A program made the translations under genes and the position numbers. From Streptomyces sp. CG 926 (GTDB taxonomy: Bacteria; Actinomycetota; Actinomycetes; Streptomycetales; Streptomycetaceae), in NCBI RefSeq assembly GCF_003148825.1, contig NZ_QGGZ01000004.1, positions 248,001 through 312,000 of the forward strand: a DNA stretch of 64,000 nucleotides, in the 5' to 3' direction. Below, in pieces: positions 16,849 through 25,009 of this stretch. The number at the start of each line of letters is the position of its first letter. Positions within the stretch are counted from its first letter, which is position 1. The notes beneath the pieces were generated by a model. The model saw only the letters and a program-made list of their open reading frames with translations. It had not been told where the DNA came from and did no database searches.

Positions 16849-17456
16849 CAGAAGAGGTGCTCCTCGGGGACCGCCCGGTCGTCGGCGGGCAGGAAGCGCG
16901 CGGTGTGGTGATGCAGCACCTCCAGGCCCAGATCGGCCAGCCGGGCCAGGTGGTCCGCCGTGGAGAGGCTGCTGACGGTGACCTCGTGGCCCATCCACTC
17001 GATGTCCAGGCCCCGGATGTCCCCCGGCACCGTGGCCAGCACGAAGTACCCGCCCGGCGCGACCCAGGACGCCATGCGGTCCAGCGCCTCCGCCACCTCC
17101 GGTTGGTCCATCACCAGCAGCGGGAAGAAGGAGCACACCGCGTCGAAGTCGGCCCGCTCGGGTGTGTAGGTCCGTACGTCGGCCTGCTCGAAGTGGGCCT
17201 GCGGGACTCTGGCGCGGGCCAGTTCGACCATGGCCGCCGAGACGTCGATGCCGGTGACGGCGCAGCCGGCCCGGACCAGAGCCTGGGCGGTGGGCCGTCC
17301 GGTGCCGCTGCCCACGTCCAACACCCTTGCTCCGGCAGACAGTCGCCCGGTGAGCCAGTCAAGGGCGGCCAGTTGGCCCGGGACCCGACCGAACACCTCC
17401 TCGTAGCGCTCTCCCAGATCGTCGAACACCTCTGCCGCGGACTTGCGTCGACTCAT
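16827..17456 (-). CDS. Class I SAM-dependent methyltransferase
   Basis: This 209-residue cytoplasmic protein carries the SAM-binding motif I VLDVGSGTGRPTAQALVRAG near residues 45-64, motif II GIDVSAAMVELAR, and a later VAPGGYFVLATVPG strand. The substrate is unknown; the C-terminal half (ADHLARLADLGLEVLHHHTA) resembles the generic methyltransf_25/11 group. It overlaps the convergent EamA gene by 22 bp and appears to be single-gene. The ATG at 17456 is the first reasonable start. Confidence 0.85.
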   Translation of the reverse strand: MSRRKSAAEVFDDLGERYEEVFGRVPGQLAALDWLTGRLSAGARVLDVGSGTGRPTAQALVRAGCAVTGIDVSAAMVELARARVPQAHFEQADVRTYTPERADFDAVCSFFPLLVMDQPEVAEALDRMASWVAPGGYFVLATVPGDIRGLDIEWMGHEVTVSSLSTADHLARLADLGLEVLHHHTARFLPADDRAVPEEHLFCYARRSG

Positions 17457-17559
17457 CGGGCCGCCCCTTCGTCTCCGGAGCACCACCGTACCGGCGCGGC
17501 GCCTCGGCGGTCCGCTCCCCCGTCAGGATCTGATGCCAGTGATCATCAAGGGGGAGCCC

Positions 17560-18226
17560 ATGACCGACACCGACGACGCCGTACCGACACCGCCGGATAC
17601 CGGCTGCTCGCGAAGATCGGCGAAGGCGGTATGGGTTCCGTCCACCTCTCCCGGACCCGTGGGAACCAGCCGGTCGCTCTCAAGGTCATCCGCCGCGAAC
17701 TCGCCCAGGAGCAGGACTTCCGGGTCCGCTTCGAACGCGAGGTGCAGGCCGCCCGCAGCGTGCAGGGCTACCACATCGTGCCGGTGCTCGACCATGACAC
17801 CAGCGGCGAACAGCCGTGGCCGGCCACCGCGTTCGTGCCGGGCCTGGCGCTCGACGACACCCTCGCCACCTACGGCCCCCTACCGCTGCCCGCGATGTTC
17901 CAGTTGATCGGCTGCACGGCGCAGGCCCTGCACTCCATCCACGCCGCCTCGGTGGTGCACCGCGACCTCAAGCCGAGCAACATGCTGCTCGGTTCCAACG
18001 GCCCGCAGGCTCCGGCCCCGCCCTCGTACGCGCCCACGCAGGCGCCCGCCCAGACACCGGGCCGGTCCCCGCGGCGTACGCGCCCACCCAGGGCCCCGGC
18101 CCGGTGGGCACCGTCACGAGCAAGGGCCCCCTGGCCATGGTGAAGATCGTCATCCTCGAGCCCTCGACCGACAAGAGCTACACGCCCCCGACGTACCTCA
18201 CCGAAGTGACCCTCTGGAAGCGGTAG
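17560..18226 (+). pseudogene. Decayed Ser/Thr protein kinase gene (frameshifted, catalytic domain truncated)
   Basis: GGGGAG lies just before ATG 17560, but that frame holds the first codons only. After about 17590 the kinase continues in another frame: TDTAGYRLLAKIGEGGMGSV (glycine loop), VALKVIRRELAQEQDFRVRF (the Lys) and VVHRDLKPSNMLL (catalytic loop). After LKPSNMLL the rest of the kinase fold, including DFG and APE, is missing. The text jumps to a Pro/Ala-rich linker, then shifts frame again to TSKGPLAMVKIVILEPSTDK up to the stop at 18226. At least two frameshifts and one internal deletion make it non-functional as a kinase. Confidence 0.8.
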
Positions 18227-18431
18227 TCGCAGCCCGCGGGTGATGCGGTGCCCGGCACTGCGAAGGTCGTCCCGGCCCGTGCATCCGCGATCTCCGCCCG
18301 GTAGCGGTCCGGCAGACCGTCCTGGACGGAGAGGGTCCGACCGGACCTGCGGACGACAACCTCGCATCGATCGGTCAGGGGGTGAGCGTCACCTCAGGTG
18401 CCGGACTGCGGTCGGGCGGGTCAGGTGCGGG

Positions 18432-18806
18432 TCAGGTGGAGGCGGGGACGAGGACGACGGCCGTGCCGTACGCGCACACCTCGGTCCCGACGTCCTGCGC
18501 GTCGGTGACGTCGAAGCGCATCATCAGCACGGCGTTGCCGCCGCGCGCCTTCGCCTGTTCGATGAGTCGGTCCATGGCCTGGTTCCGGGTCTCCACCAGG
18601 GTCTTGGTGAGCCCCTTGAGCTCGCCGCCGATCATCGACTTCAAGCCTGCGCCGATCTGGCTGCCCAGATGGCGGGAGCGGACGGTGAGGCCGAAGACCT
18701 CGCCGATGACGCGCTCGACCCGGTAGCCGGGGACGTCGTTGGTCGTCACGACGAGGACGCCGCTCTCGTGTGCGCCGGCGCCGCCGCCGTAGTCATCGAT
18801 TCCCAT
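18432..18806 (-). CDS. YbjQ/UPF0145-family protein
   Basis: This 124-residue protein has the compact YbjQ pattern: VLVVTTNDVPGYRVERVIGE, VFGLTVRSRHLGSQIGAG, and a long helix ending ARGGNAVLMMRFDVTDAQ. The family (PF01906, once called a putative heavy-metal-binding domain) forms oligomeric rings and has no settled function. The ATG at 18806 is preceded by GAGAG. The Gly/Ala/His-rich first 15 residues are not conserved in the family. Confidence 0.85.
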   Translation of the reverse strand: MGIDDYGGGAGAHESGVLVVTTNDVPGYRVERVIGEVFGLTVRSRHLGSQIGAGLKSMIGGELKGLTKTLVETRNQAMDRLIEQAKARGGNAVLMMRFDVTDAQDVGTEVCAYGTAVVLVPAST

Positions 18807-19272
18807 GGCACCCACTCTCGCGCGGGCCGCCGGCGCGCGCACCCCGGGCCGCGCGATCAGGGCATGCGGGCGCATACCGGCGTGCATCGGGTCGCCACCG
18901 GACGGGTGCTCGGCAGGCCTCAATCTCCTTGAGTACCACTCAGGTTGTACGGCGTCGCCCCCCTTGGCGGTAGACCGGCCTCATCCCCTGGATGGGCGCG
19001 GTTCAGGTGGTCGGGCCGTAGATTCTCTTCCGCCGGCCCATCGGTCGGCGTCGGCCCAGTCCCCCCGGGGCCCCGCTGCGCGGCCGTGCCCGTTCGGGGG
19101 CGGGCACGGCCACGCACCCCCATGGGGCAAATTGGTCATATCGGGTTAAAGGGCGGTGAGCCACCGGGGCTACGCGCCTCGGCCTCGTCATAGTCGTCCC
19201 TGGCAGCCGCCTGGTTGTCGCCCCGCGCCGCGCGTCGCGGCCGGGTGGATGTCTTCGTAGAGGAGCCGGCTC
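18807..19272. other. Long intergenic stretch with hairpin, no gene seen
   Basis: These 466 bases separate divergent YbjQ-like and SH3-like genes. An 11-bp perfect stem with an 8-nt loop lies at 19082-19111 (cggccgtgcccg side and its complement) and could be a terminator of an earlier plus-strand transcript or a regulatory hairpin. The unusually AT-rich patch caaattggtcatatcgggtt at about 19127-19146 may be part of the promoter for the secreted SH3-like protein. No reading frame here looks coding. Confidence 0.5.
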
Positions 19273-19719
19273 ATGCTGAAGCCCACCAGAACCACCCTCG
19301 CTCTCGCCACCGGCAGCCTGGTTCTCGGTCTGGTCGGAGCGGGCGCCGCCGTCGCCGACGACGGTCCGGAGAACCAGCCGCCGCGGGAGATCGTCGTCGG
19401 CGGAGGGTCCGCGGAGCCCGGTGTCTACCCCGAGCGGTACGTCACCGGCAAGGTCGTGTCCAAGGGCCCGCTGACGGTCCGCAGCAAGCCGAGCACCCGC
19501 TCGCAGTCCCTGGGCCACGTGTACCCGAACAGCAAGGTCGACATCGAGTGCAAGAAGTACGGTGACAACGTCGACGGCAACCGCATCTGGTACCGCCTGG
19601 CCGACCGGAACAGCAGCTGGGAGCCCGCAACCTCGATGTCCAAGCGCGCTTACGACAAGGAGCGCTGGGTCTCCGCCCGCTACGTCAAGAACCTCTCCGA
19701 GGTGAAGTACTGCCGCTGA
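19273..19719 (+). CDS. Secreted bacterial SH3-domain protein
   Basis: This 148-residue protein has a signal peptide (MLKPTRTTLALATGSLVLGL, cleavage near AVA-DD, residue 28) and a single SH3b-like domain. GKVVSKGPLTVRSKPSTRSQ, SLGHVYPNSKVDIECKKYG and NRIWYRLADRNSSW are recognisable strands, ending ERWVSARYVKNL. Two Cys in the mature part (IECKK and YCR) may form a disulfide. SH3b domains often bind cell-wall peptides. AGAGGAG precedes the ATG. It stands alone and is convergent with the NYN gene across 17 bp. Confidence 0.82.
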   Translation: MLKPTRTTLALATGSLVLGLVGAGAAVADDGPENQPPREIVVGGGSAEPGVYPERYVTGKVVSKGPLTVRSKPSTRSQSLGHVYPNSKVDIECKKYGDNVDGNRIWYRLADRNSSWEPATSMSKRAYDKERWVSARYVKNLSEVKYCR

Positions 19720-19736
19720 CCCGGTCCGACCGGCAG

Positions 19737-20132
19737 TCAGTCCACCGGGCGTACGGCACGCGGCCCCACGCACTCCACGCCGTACGCCCGGACCCGTGCC
19801 CGTAGTTCACGGTCGGCCGTGACGACGACACAGCCACGCTCCGCGTACGTGGCGGCCAGTTCCACGATCCGGTCGTCACCGCTCCCGGGCGCCGAGTCCA
19901 CCCGTACGCCGGGAACGGACTCGACGCCCCGGGCGGCGCCTTCGACGACGAGGACGATCTCCTCGTCCCCGCCCCGGCCGGCCAGCAGATCACGCAGCCG
20001 CACGGCCGCGCCCCGCCGGTCCCGCCACCAGCCGTCCGGCACCGAGCCGACAACGTTCGCGCCGTCCACGATCAGCACGTGCCGCTCGGCGTCGGTGGCG
20101 TCGCCGGCATCGGTGGCGTCCGCCGTGTCCAT
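19737..20132 (-). CDS. NYN/PIN-like putative RNase
   Basis: This 131-residue protein opens with an Asp/Ala-repeat stretch, then HVLIVDGANVVGSVPDGWWR (first acidic motif), EEIVLVVEGAARG, and a second acidic cluster in DDRIVELAATYAERGCVVVT followed by ADRELRARVRAYG. This is the Asp-rich pattern of YacP/NYN nuclease folds. It follows the kinase-phosphatase gene by 13 bp on the same strand, so it is likely the last gene of the RNA-ligase operon. It could be an RNA end-processing nuclease, or a damaging nuclease that the others counter. No activity is known. Confidence 0.7.
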   Translation of the reverse strand: MDTADATDAGDATDAERHVLIVDGANVVGSVPDGWWRDRRGAAVRLRDLLAGRGGDEEIVLVVEGAARGVESVPGVRVDSAPGSGDDRIVELAATYAERGCVVVTADRELRARVRAYGVECVGPRAVRPVD

Positions 20133-20145
20133 GGTGGCCCGGTCC

Positions 20146-21186
20146 TCAGAAGTCGCCGTAGTTGACCTGCCAGGTGGGCAGGCCCATCCGGCGCCAGATC
20201 GCGACCACCCGGTCCCGGTCGTCGAGCGAGACCCGGACCGCGTACCGGTGGCGCACATGCGTGTCGAACAGCTCCGCCTTCACCACGTCGTCGCGGCGTG
20301 TGTCGCCCGCCGCGCGCATCCACAGCTCGTCGTAGGGCACCTCGTGGCGCCGCAGCCACGACTCGGTCTGCGGGCGGTGCTCCTCGCCACGCCCCGACAG
20401 CAGCACGATGACGTCGCCGTCGGCGCGCCGGAAGGCGTCGAGAGCGTGCCGTACCGACTCGTTGAGCAGGTCGAGCTCGCAGCGCGAGAAGTCGTACGGG
20501 CCCCGGTCGCCGGTCAGCGCGAGCGTGCCGTCGATGTCGCACATCACCGCCGCCGGCAGGGCCGGGTCGGGGATGTACTCCGTCACGGGTGGCGCGGCCA
20601 TCCCGCCCGATCCGCCGTTCATCCACTGCGACGTCAGCCGCCAGCCTCCCCGTCGCGCCTTCTCGTGCTTCTCGGCCAGGACGCGGATGATCTCCTCGCC
20701 GACCTGGCGCTCGCGCGCGGCGTCCCGGCGCAGGCACTCCTCCAGCGGGACGTCGGTGAAGTCGTGCACGACGAAGGTCGCGAGACCGCCGACGGCCGCC
20801 TTGAGACGCTTGGGGATGTTCTTGGTCAGGTGGGTGTTGTCGACGACCACGTCGAACCCGCCGTCGACCGCGGCGCGGACCGCCGCGTCCTGCACGGCCA
20901 GTACGGTCTGCTCGTGCCTGAAGCTGCGGCCCCGCGCGGGGTCCGGGAGGTCGAGCATGAGGCGCAGGTCGTCGAGGTTGACGCGGCGCATGCGGCCACC
21001 GGCCTCGGCCTGCAGGGCGCGCGCGGCGGTCGTCTTGCCGGAGGCCGGCAGTCCCGTCATGACATGCACGACGGGCAGCCGGGGCTCCTCGACGGCGACC
21101 GGGGTCGCGGTCTCGTCCGACGTGGCCTCGGCGGTCGGGGTCGCGCCGGGGTTCGCGTCCGTGTTCGTGAGTGTCTCTTCGGACAC
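20146..21186 (-). CDS. T4 Pnkp-like polynucleotide kinase-phosphatase
   Basis: This 346-residue protein has the same domain order as phage T4 Pnkp. A kinase domain carries the P-loop GLPASGKT (residues 45-52), the Asp-containing VNLDDLRLMLDL and the FDVVVDNTHL strand. A HAD-type phosphatase domain carries DIDGTLAL (Asp217 and Asp219) and the VIVLLSGRGEEHR segment. Expected chemistry is 5'-OH phosphorylation and 3'-phosphate or 2',3'-cyclic phosphate removal, preparing broken RNA for sealing. The start lies 3 bp from the end of the RNA ligase gene and the stop 13 bp from the NYN gene. A 35-residue Thr/Glu/Ala-rich tail precedes the kinase. Confidence 0.9.
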   Translation of the reverse strand: MSEETLTNTDANPGATPTAEATSDETATPVAVEEPRLPVVHVMTGLPASGKTTAARALQAEAGGRMRRVNLDDLRLMLDLPDPARGRSFRHEQTVLAVQDAAVRAAVDGGFDVVVDNTHLTKNIPKRLKAAVGGLATFVVHDFTDVPLEECLRRDAARERQVGEEIIRVLAEKHEKARRGGWRLTSQWMNGGSGGMAAPPVTEYIPDPALPAAVMCDIDGTLALTGDRGPYDFSRCELDLLNESVRHALDAFRRADGDVIVLLSGRGEEHRPQTESWLRRHEVPYDELWMRAAGDTRRDDVVKAELFDTHVRHRYAVRVSLDDRDRVVAIWRRMGLPTWQVNYGDF

Positions 21187-21189
21187 GGG

Positions 21190-22398
21190 TCAGTTCTCCT
21201 CGTCGTTCGTGTAGGGGTCGGACGTCTCGGGCCGCACGTTGCGCCAGACGGCCAGTTCCGTGGATCGGCCGTCCAGACGCAGGAACATCGCCGCCCGGAT
21301 CTCGCGTTCGGGCAGGGCCTTCACGGCACGGGCGAAGGCTCCCCGGTCGGCCGCCAGGTGCGCGAGTCCCGCGTACGCCTCGCCGATGGCACGCTCCCGC
21401 AGCGCCGCTTCGGACTCCAACCGCTCGATCACCTCGCGCACCCACGCGTCGAACTCGTCGGGCACCTGGTCGAGCAGCGCGTCGAGCGGCTTGCCGCCCG
21501 AGGCCTCGATCTCGGACGCCGTGGTGCCGAGGCCCTGGGCGAGCTGCTTGAGGGGCAGGCCGGCGAACCGCTGGATGCCGTGGGCGCGCCAGATGTCCCG
21601 CTCGGTGGCCTTGGTGAGCACCCGGTGGAGCCGTACGTACTCGGCCAGCTTGGCCTTCGCGCGCACACCCGAGGCGAACCGCAGCACGAAGCCCTCCGCC
21701 TGGGTACCGGTCGCCGAGGCGCCGCCGGGCAGGGTGTTGGACTCGGCCAGCGCGATCAGCTCGTCGAGGGGCATGGCGGGCCACACCGTGACGACGGAGC
21801 CGATCCCCTCCCAGTGTGGCGCGGCCTCGGTGAGCGGAACCTCCGTGCCGTCCGGCCCGAAGGCCGCGAGGAGGACGAGGTCCCGGCGGTCGCCGTAGTC
21901 GACGACGATGCGGTTCTGCGGGTACAGGATCTCGGCGAGGTAGGTGGTGCCGGGGCGCAGGGCCCCGGTGTCCCGGCCGTCGAGCGTGCGCTGCGCCCAG
22001 GTCGCCTGGGCGCTGATGAAGGAGCCCTTGGAGGCGACCCGCCAGCGGCCCGCGTAGTGGAAGACGACGGCGAGGCTGCCGTCGACCTTGTCGTAGACCG
22101 CGAACGGCTCGTCCGGGAGGGCGGGGGCGTACGGCTGACCCGACTCGTGCTCGCCGACGTTGAAGAACTTCGGCAGCGGCAGTGCGACGACGGCGCCGGT
22201 GGCGTCGTCGGCGACGAGTCCGCGACAGCGGGTCGTGACGTCGTTCCAGACGCGTTCGTACTGGGCCGTCCGTGTGTAGGTGTAGATGGACAGCGGCAGT
22301 TCGGGGTGCGACTTGCGGGTCACGTACCCGGCTTCGATCGACTCCGCCAGCGCCTGTGCGGGCATCAGGTCATGCAGAGTCAGGGTCTCCTGGCTCAT
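21190..22398 (-). CDS. T4 Rnl1-like RNA ligase
   Basis: This 402-residue protein carries nucleotidyltransferase motifs at positions close to those of T4 RNA ligase 1. Motif I is KVDGSL with the adenylated Lys104. Motif III is in TYLAEILYPQNRIVV (Glu156), motif IV is EGFVLRF (Glu235), and motif V is in RAKAKLAEYVRLH (Lys248/Lys250). RGLVADD and LPKFFNVGE upstream also match the Rnl1 group. It should seal 5'-phosphate and 3'-OH RNA ends using ATP. GGAGG lies 5 nt before the ATG. It precedes the end-healing kinase-phosphatase by 3 bp, giving a complete heal-and-seal pair. Confidence 0.88.
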   Translation of the reverse strand: MSQETLTLHDLMPAQALAESIEAGYVTRKSHPELPLSIYTYTRTAQYERVWNDVTTRCRGLVADDATGAVVALPLPKFFNVGEHESGQPYAPALPDEPFAVYDKVDGSLAVVFHYAGRWRVASKGSFISAQATWAQRTLDGRDTGALRPGTTYLAEILYPQNRIVVDYGDRRDLVLLAAFGPDGTEVPLTEAAPHWEGIGSVVTVWPAMPLDELIALAESNTLPGGASATGTQAEGFVLRFASGVRAKAKLAEYVRLHRVLTKATERDIWRAHGIQRFAGLPLKQLAQGLGTTASEIEASGGKPLDALLDQVPDEFDAWVREVIERLESEAALRERAIGEAYAGLAHLAADRGAFARAVKALPEREIRAAMFLRLDGRSTELAVWRNVRPETSDPYTNDEEN

Positions 22399-22455
22399 GG
22401 GGTCCTCCCGGTTCGAGATGGTTCATTCTCACGTGCGGGAGGGTGTGCCCGGTAG

Positions 22456-23142
22456 TCAATTATGCCTGGTCGGCGCACCGCCCAGGCGGTTGATGTCGGC
22501 CGGCCGCAGGATGTGGCCGGGTACCTCGGTGCCGGGGGTGGCGACCGCGATCATGGCACGGCCGAAGGTCTCGGAGGTGATGACGAGGTTCGGCGCGACC
22601 CGCCGCACGAGGGGGACCAGTGGTCCGAGCACGGCGTAGAACATCCGGGAGATGCGGGCCTTGGAGGGCACGCCGCGCACCGGCTGGACGATCCCGGGGC
22701 GGAACATGTAGGCGCGGAACGGGAGTTCCAGCAGGTCGTTCTCGGTCCTGCCCTTGACCCGGGCCCACATGGAGCGACCCTGCTCGGTGCTGTCGGTGCC
22801 CTCCCCGGAGACGTAGACGAAGGTCATGCCCGGATTGGCCGCGGCCAGCGGCCGGGCCACGGCCAGCGTCAGGTCGTAGGTGACGTGCCGGTACGCCTCC
22901 TCCTTCATGCCCACGGAGGAGACCCCGAGGCAGAAGAAGCAGGCGTCGTACGCGGTCGGGTCGATCCCGGCGGCGGCCAGGTCGGACGGATCGCCCTGGA
23001 CGGACTCGCGCAGCTTGGGGTGGCTGACGCCGAGCGGCGTGCGTCCGACGGCGAGGACGCTCTCGACCGCGTCGTCCCGCAGGCATTCACGCAGGACGCC
23101 CCGGCCGAGCATGCCGGTCGCGCCGAAGAGGATCACTTTCAC
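22456..23142 (-). CDS. NAD(P)-binding atypical SDR / epimerase-like protein
   Basis: This 228-residue protein starts MKVILFGATGMLGRGVLREC, an N-terminal Rossmann motif of the GxxGxxG type. ACFFCLGVSSVGMKEEAYRH, the FVYVSGEGTDSTEQG strand and the YMFRPGIVQPVRG segment match the small NAD(P)H-binding 'nucleoside-diphosphate-sugar epimerase-like' group (HTATIP2-like). GTG at 23142 is chosen because AGGGG sits 5 nt upstream. It lies 57 bp before the RNA ligase gene on the same strand and may share its transcript, but the function seems unrelated. Confidence 0.78.
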   Translation of the reverse strand: MKVILFGATGMLGRGVLRECLRDDAVESVLAVGRTPLGVSHPKLRESVQGDPSDLAAAGIDPTAYDACFFCLGVSSVGMKEEAYRHVTYDLTLAVARPLAAANPGMTFVYVSGEGTDSTEQGRSMWARVKGRTENDLLELPFRAYMFRPGIVQPVRGVPSKARISRMFYAVLGPLVPLVRRVAPNLVITSETFGRAMIAVATPGTEVPGHILRPADINRLGGAPTRHN

Positions 23143-23201
23143 GGACACCCCTGGGTCGTCTCTTTCGGATCTGTCGGCTGCGCCCACACTGTCCGGAACG
23201 C

Positions 23202-23636
23202 CTAATGGGAGACGCAGAGCTCATTGCCCTCGGGGTCGGCGAGGGTCGTCCACACGCTGGGGCCCTGGTTGCCCTCGTGGAGGTGCGTGGCGCCCTTGGC
23301 GATGAGGCGTTCGACCACCGCCTTCGGGTCGTCGGAGCCGGTCCGGACGTCGAAGTGGGCCCGGTTCTTGACCGTTTTGGGCTCGGGGACGAATTGGAAC
23401 AGGACGCGCGGCGCGCGCTCCAGCCCCTCCGGGTGGCGGATCGCGGCGCCCGCCTTCCAGACGAGGGTGCCCCGGTGGGTCTTGGTGTCGTCCTCGCTCG
23501 CGTGGCCCGCCTCGATCAGGCCCCGGATGAACTGCTCGTCGCTCGGCTCCACTTCCCAGCCGAGGGCCTCGGCCCACCAGTCGGCGAGCCTGTGCGGGTC
23601 GGTCGAGTCGATGGTCACCTGGAATGTGTACGCCAT
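23202..23636 (-). CDS. VOC-family (glyoxalase-like) protein
   Basis: This 144-residue protein of the vicinal oxygen chelate fold reads as a typical actinobacterial 'VOC domain' protein. It has AYTFQVTIDSTDPHRLADWW with LGWEVEP at the N-terminus, FQFVPEPKTVKNRAHFDVRT in the middle and the terminal strand TTLADPEGNELCVSH. His in AHFDV and Glu in PEGNELC are the expected metal ligands. The substrate is unknown. It sits upstream of the NAD(P)-binding gene by 59 bp on the same strand. Confidence 0.85.
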   Translation of the reverse strand: MAYTFQVTIDSTDPHRLADWWAEALGWEVEPSDEQFIRGLIEAGHASEDDTKTHRGTLVWKAGAAIRHPEGLERAPRVLFQFVPEPKTVKNRAHFDVRTGSDDPKAVVERLIAKGATHLHEGNQGPSVWTTLADPEGNELCVSH

Positions 23637-23722
23637 GTCCGGACCCTACTGATGAGCCGGCGCCGTCGCCACACGGCCGGAAGGGCGTGCGGGGCTTGGG
23701 CTGTGGGACGGGGACGTGGGCC

Positions 23723-24679
23723 TCATCGGCGGCGAGCCCCGCTGCCGGCGGTGAGGTGCGAGGCGACCAGCGCGGCGAAGGTCAGCAGCCAGGCCCCCAC
23801 GGCGATCCAGAGCAGTACCTCGCCCAGCGGGCGCAGCCAGGCGATACCGGCCGGTTCCGCCACGGACAGGCAGGCGGTGGCCGTCATGCCGAGCGGGAAG
23901 ACGGTGGCCCAGCGCCGGATGTCGTAGCGCGGCCGCGGGTGACGCAGTTCCGCGGCGAGGAGCACGACGTACCAGACGAGGGACAGGGCGAGCAGGACCA
24001 GGGTGACGGTACGCAGGGTGCTGTGCGCGGAACCGGTCCATACGGGTGATGCCGTGAGTTTGGATCCGGCCAGGGCGCAGAGGGAGAGCGCGCCGCCCGC
24101 CACCCAGTGGTCACCCGCCCCGCCCACCACCTCGCGCAGGTCGAAGCGGAAGAGGGCGGCAACGTAGAGCAGCAGGCCGAGGCAGAAGCCGGCCATCGCC
24201 GCCCGGGCGAGCGGGGTCAGGTGTTCGGCGTCGGCGAGGGACGCGGCGAGGAGGGAGAGTCCCTGGGTCGCCACGCAGCCGAGGAAAGCCGCTCCCGGCA
24301 TGCGCCGCCGCCAGTGTCGTAGGACGTTGAACAGCAGCCAGGGCCAGAGCACCGTCGCCAGTACGAGCAGCACGGCGGCCGCCGTCTGCCACCCCTGCTG
24401 CGAGAACCGGGCCCCGATGACGGTGGTGGCGGCGACGGCCGTCAGCGCGGCCGGGGTGTCCGCCTCGGCGCGGAAGCGCCCGCGGTCGCCGAGCAGCCGG
24501 GCGGTGAAGTCTGCGGCGAGTACGAGCCACAGCGCCCCGGCGACGACCAGTGCGACCAGCGACACCGCCTCGTGCCCGGTCAGGTGCAGGCCGACGGAGA
24601 TGATGCCGGTGGCCATGACGGCGGCGCCCGCCGCGGGCGGGAGCCCGGTCCACCAGTCACGCCCGGGGAGGATGCTCAC
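23723..24679 (-). CDS. TDT-family membrane protein (tellurite-resistance/dicarboxylate transporter or SLAC1-like)
   Basis: This protein of about 318 residues has ten hydrophobic segments. The opening GLPPAAGAAVMATGIISVGL and the later WATVFPLGMTATACLSVAE are the paired signatures of the TehA/SLAC1 (TDT) family. That family includes anion channels and dicarboxylate or sulfite exporters. GTG at 24679 gives a start just before the first helix, but the ribosome-binding site is weak (tggacgc), so the start is uncertain. The gene is on its own between a VOC gene and an iron-box-like intergenic region. Confidence 0.78.
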   Translation of the reverse strand: MSILPGRDWWTGLPPAAGAAVMATGIISVGLHLTGHEAVSLVALVVAGALWLVLAADFTARLLGDRGRFRAEADTPAALTAVAATTVIGARFSQQGWQTAAAVLLVLATVLWPWLLFNVLRHWRRRMPGAAFLGCVATQGLSLLAASLADAEHLTPLARAAMAGFCLGLLLYVAALFRFDLREVVGGAGDHWVAGGALSLCALAGSKLTASPVWTGSAHSTLRTVTLVLLALSLVWYVVLLAAELRHPRPRYDIRRWATVFPLGMTATACLSVAEPAGIAWLRPLGEVLLWIAVGAWLLTFAALVASHLTAGSGARRR

Positions 24680-25009
24680 GCGTCCAGCGGACCCCACGGG
24701 TCGGCCGATCGCCGGCGGACGGGGCCGACCCGCCGCCGGAACCACACGGCCGGACGCCGAACCCCCTCGCGCGCGGGACATGTGGACCTAGGCACGGTCG
24801 GCCGCGGCCGGGGAGGGGACGTACGTGCGCGCCACCGAGGCGGCCTTCCGGGCGCGGGGTAGCGTCGAACCGCCTCGGTGGGGCCACGGGCGGGTGGCCG
24901 GAACTCGCGCTTGCCAGCCTGGTTAGGCCTACCTAACCTATGGCTCGCCCACGCTCGAGAACGTCGGCACGACTTCGGGACCCGTCCCCGACCGAAGGAG
25001 TCTCCCCCC
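24680..25009. other. Divergent intergenic region with iron-box-like site
   Basis: This 330-base spacer lies between the TDT-family and DoxX genes. Apart from the palindrome at 24921-24938 and the DoxX ribosome-binding site (GAAGGAG, 24994-25000) no gene or further signal was recognised. Several frames stay open only because of high GC. Confidence 0.5.
24921..24938. promoter_or_regulatory. Iron-box-like palindrome upstream of the DoxX gene
   Basis: GGTTAGG and CCTAACC flank a 4-bp spacer (CCTA), a perfect 7-bp inverted repeat about 70 bp before the DoxX start. The half-sites match those of DmdR/IdeR iron boxes, but the spacing differs from the 19-bp consensus, so binding is less certain than at the site at 50699. 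Confidence 0.4.

Noticed and set aside
18946..19193. Small plus-strand frame before the SH3-like gene
   Set aside because: Arg/Gly/Pro-rich translation crossing a hairpin, with no ribosome-binding site or codon bias.
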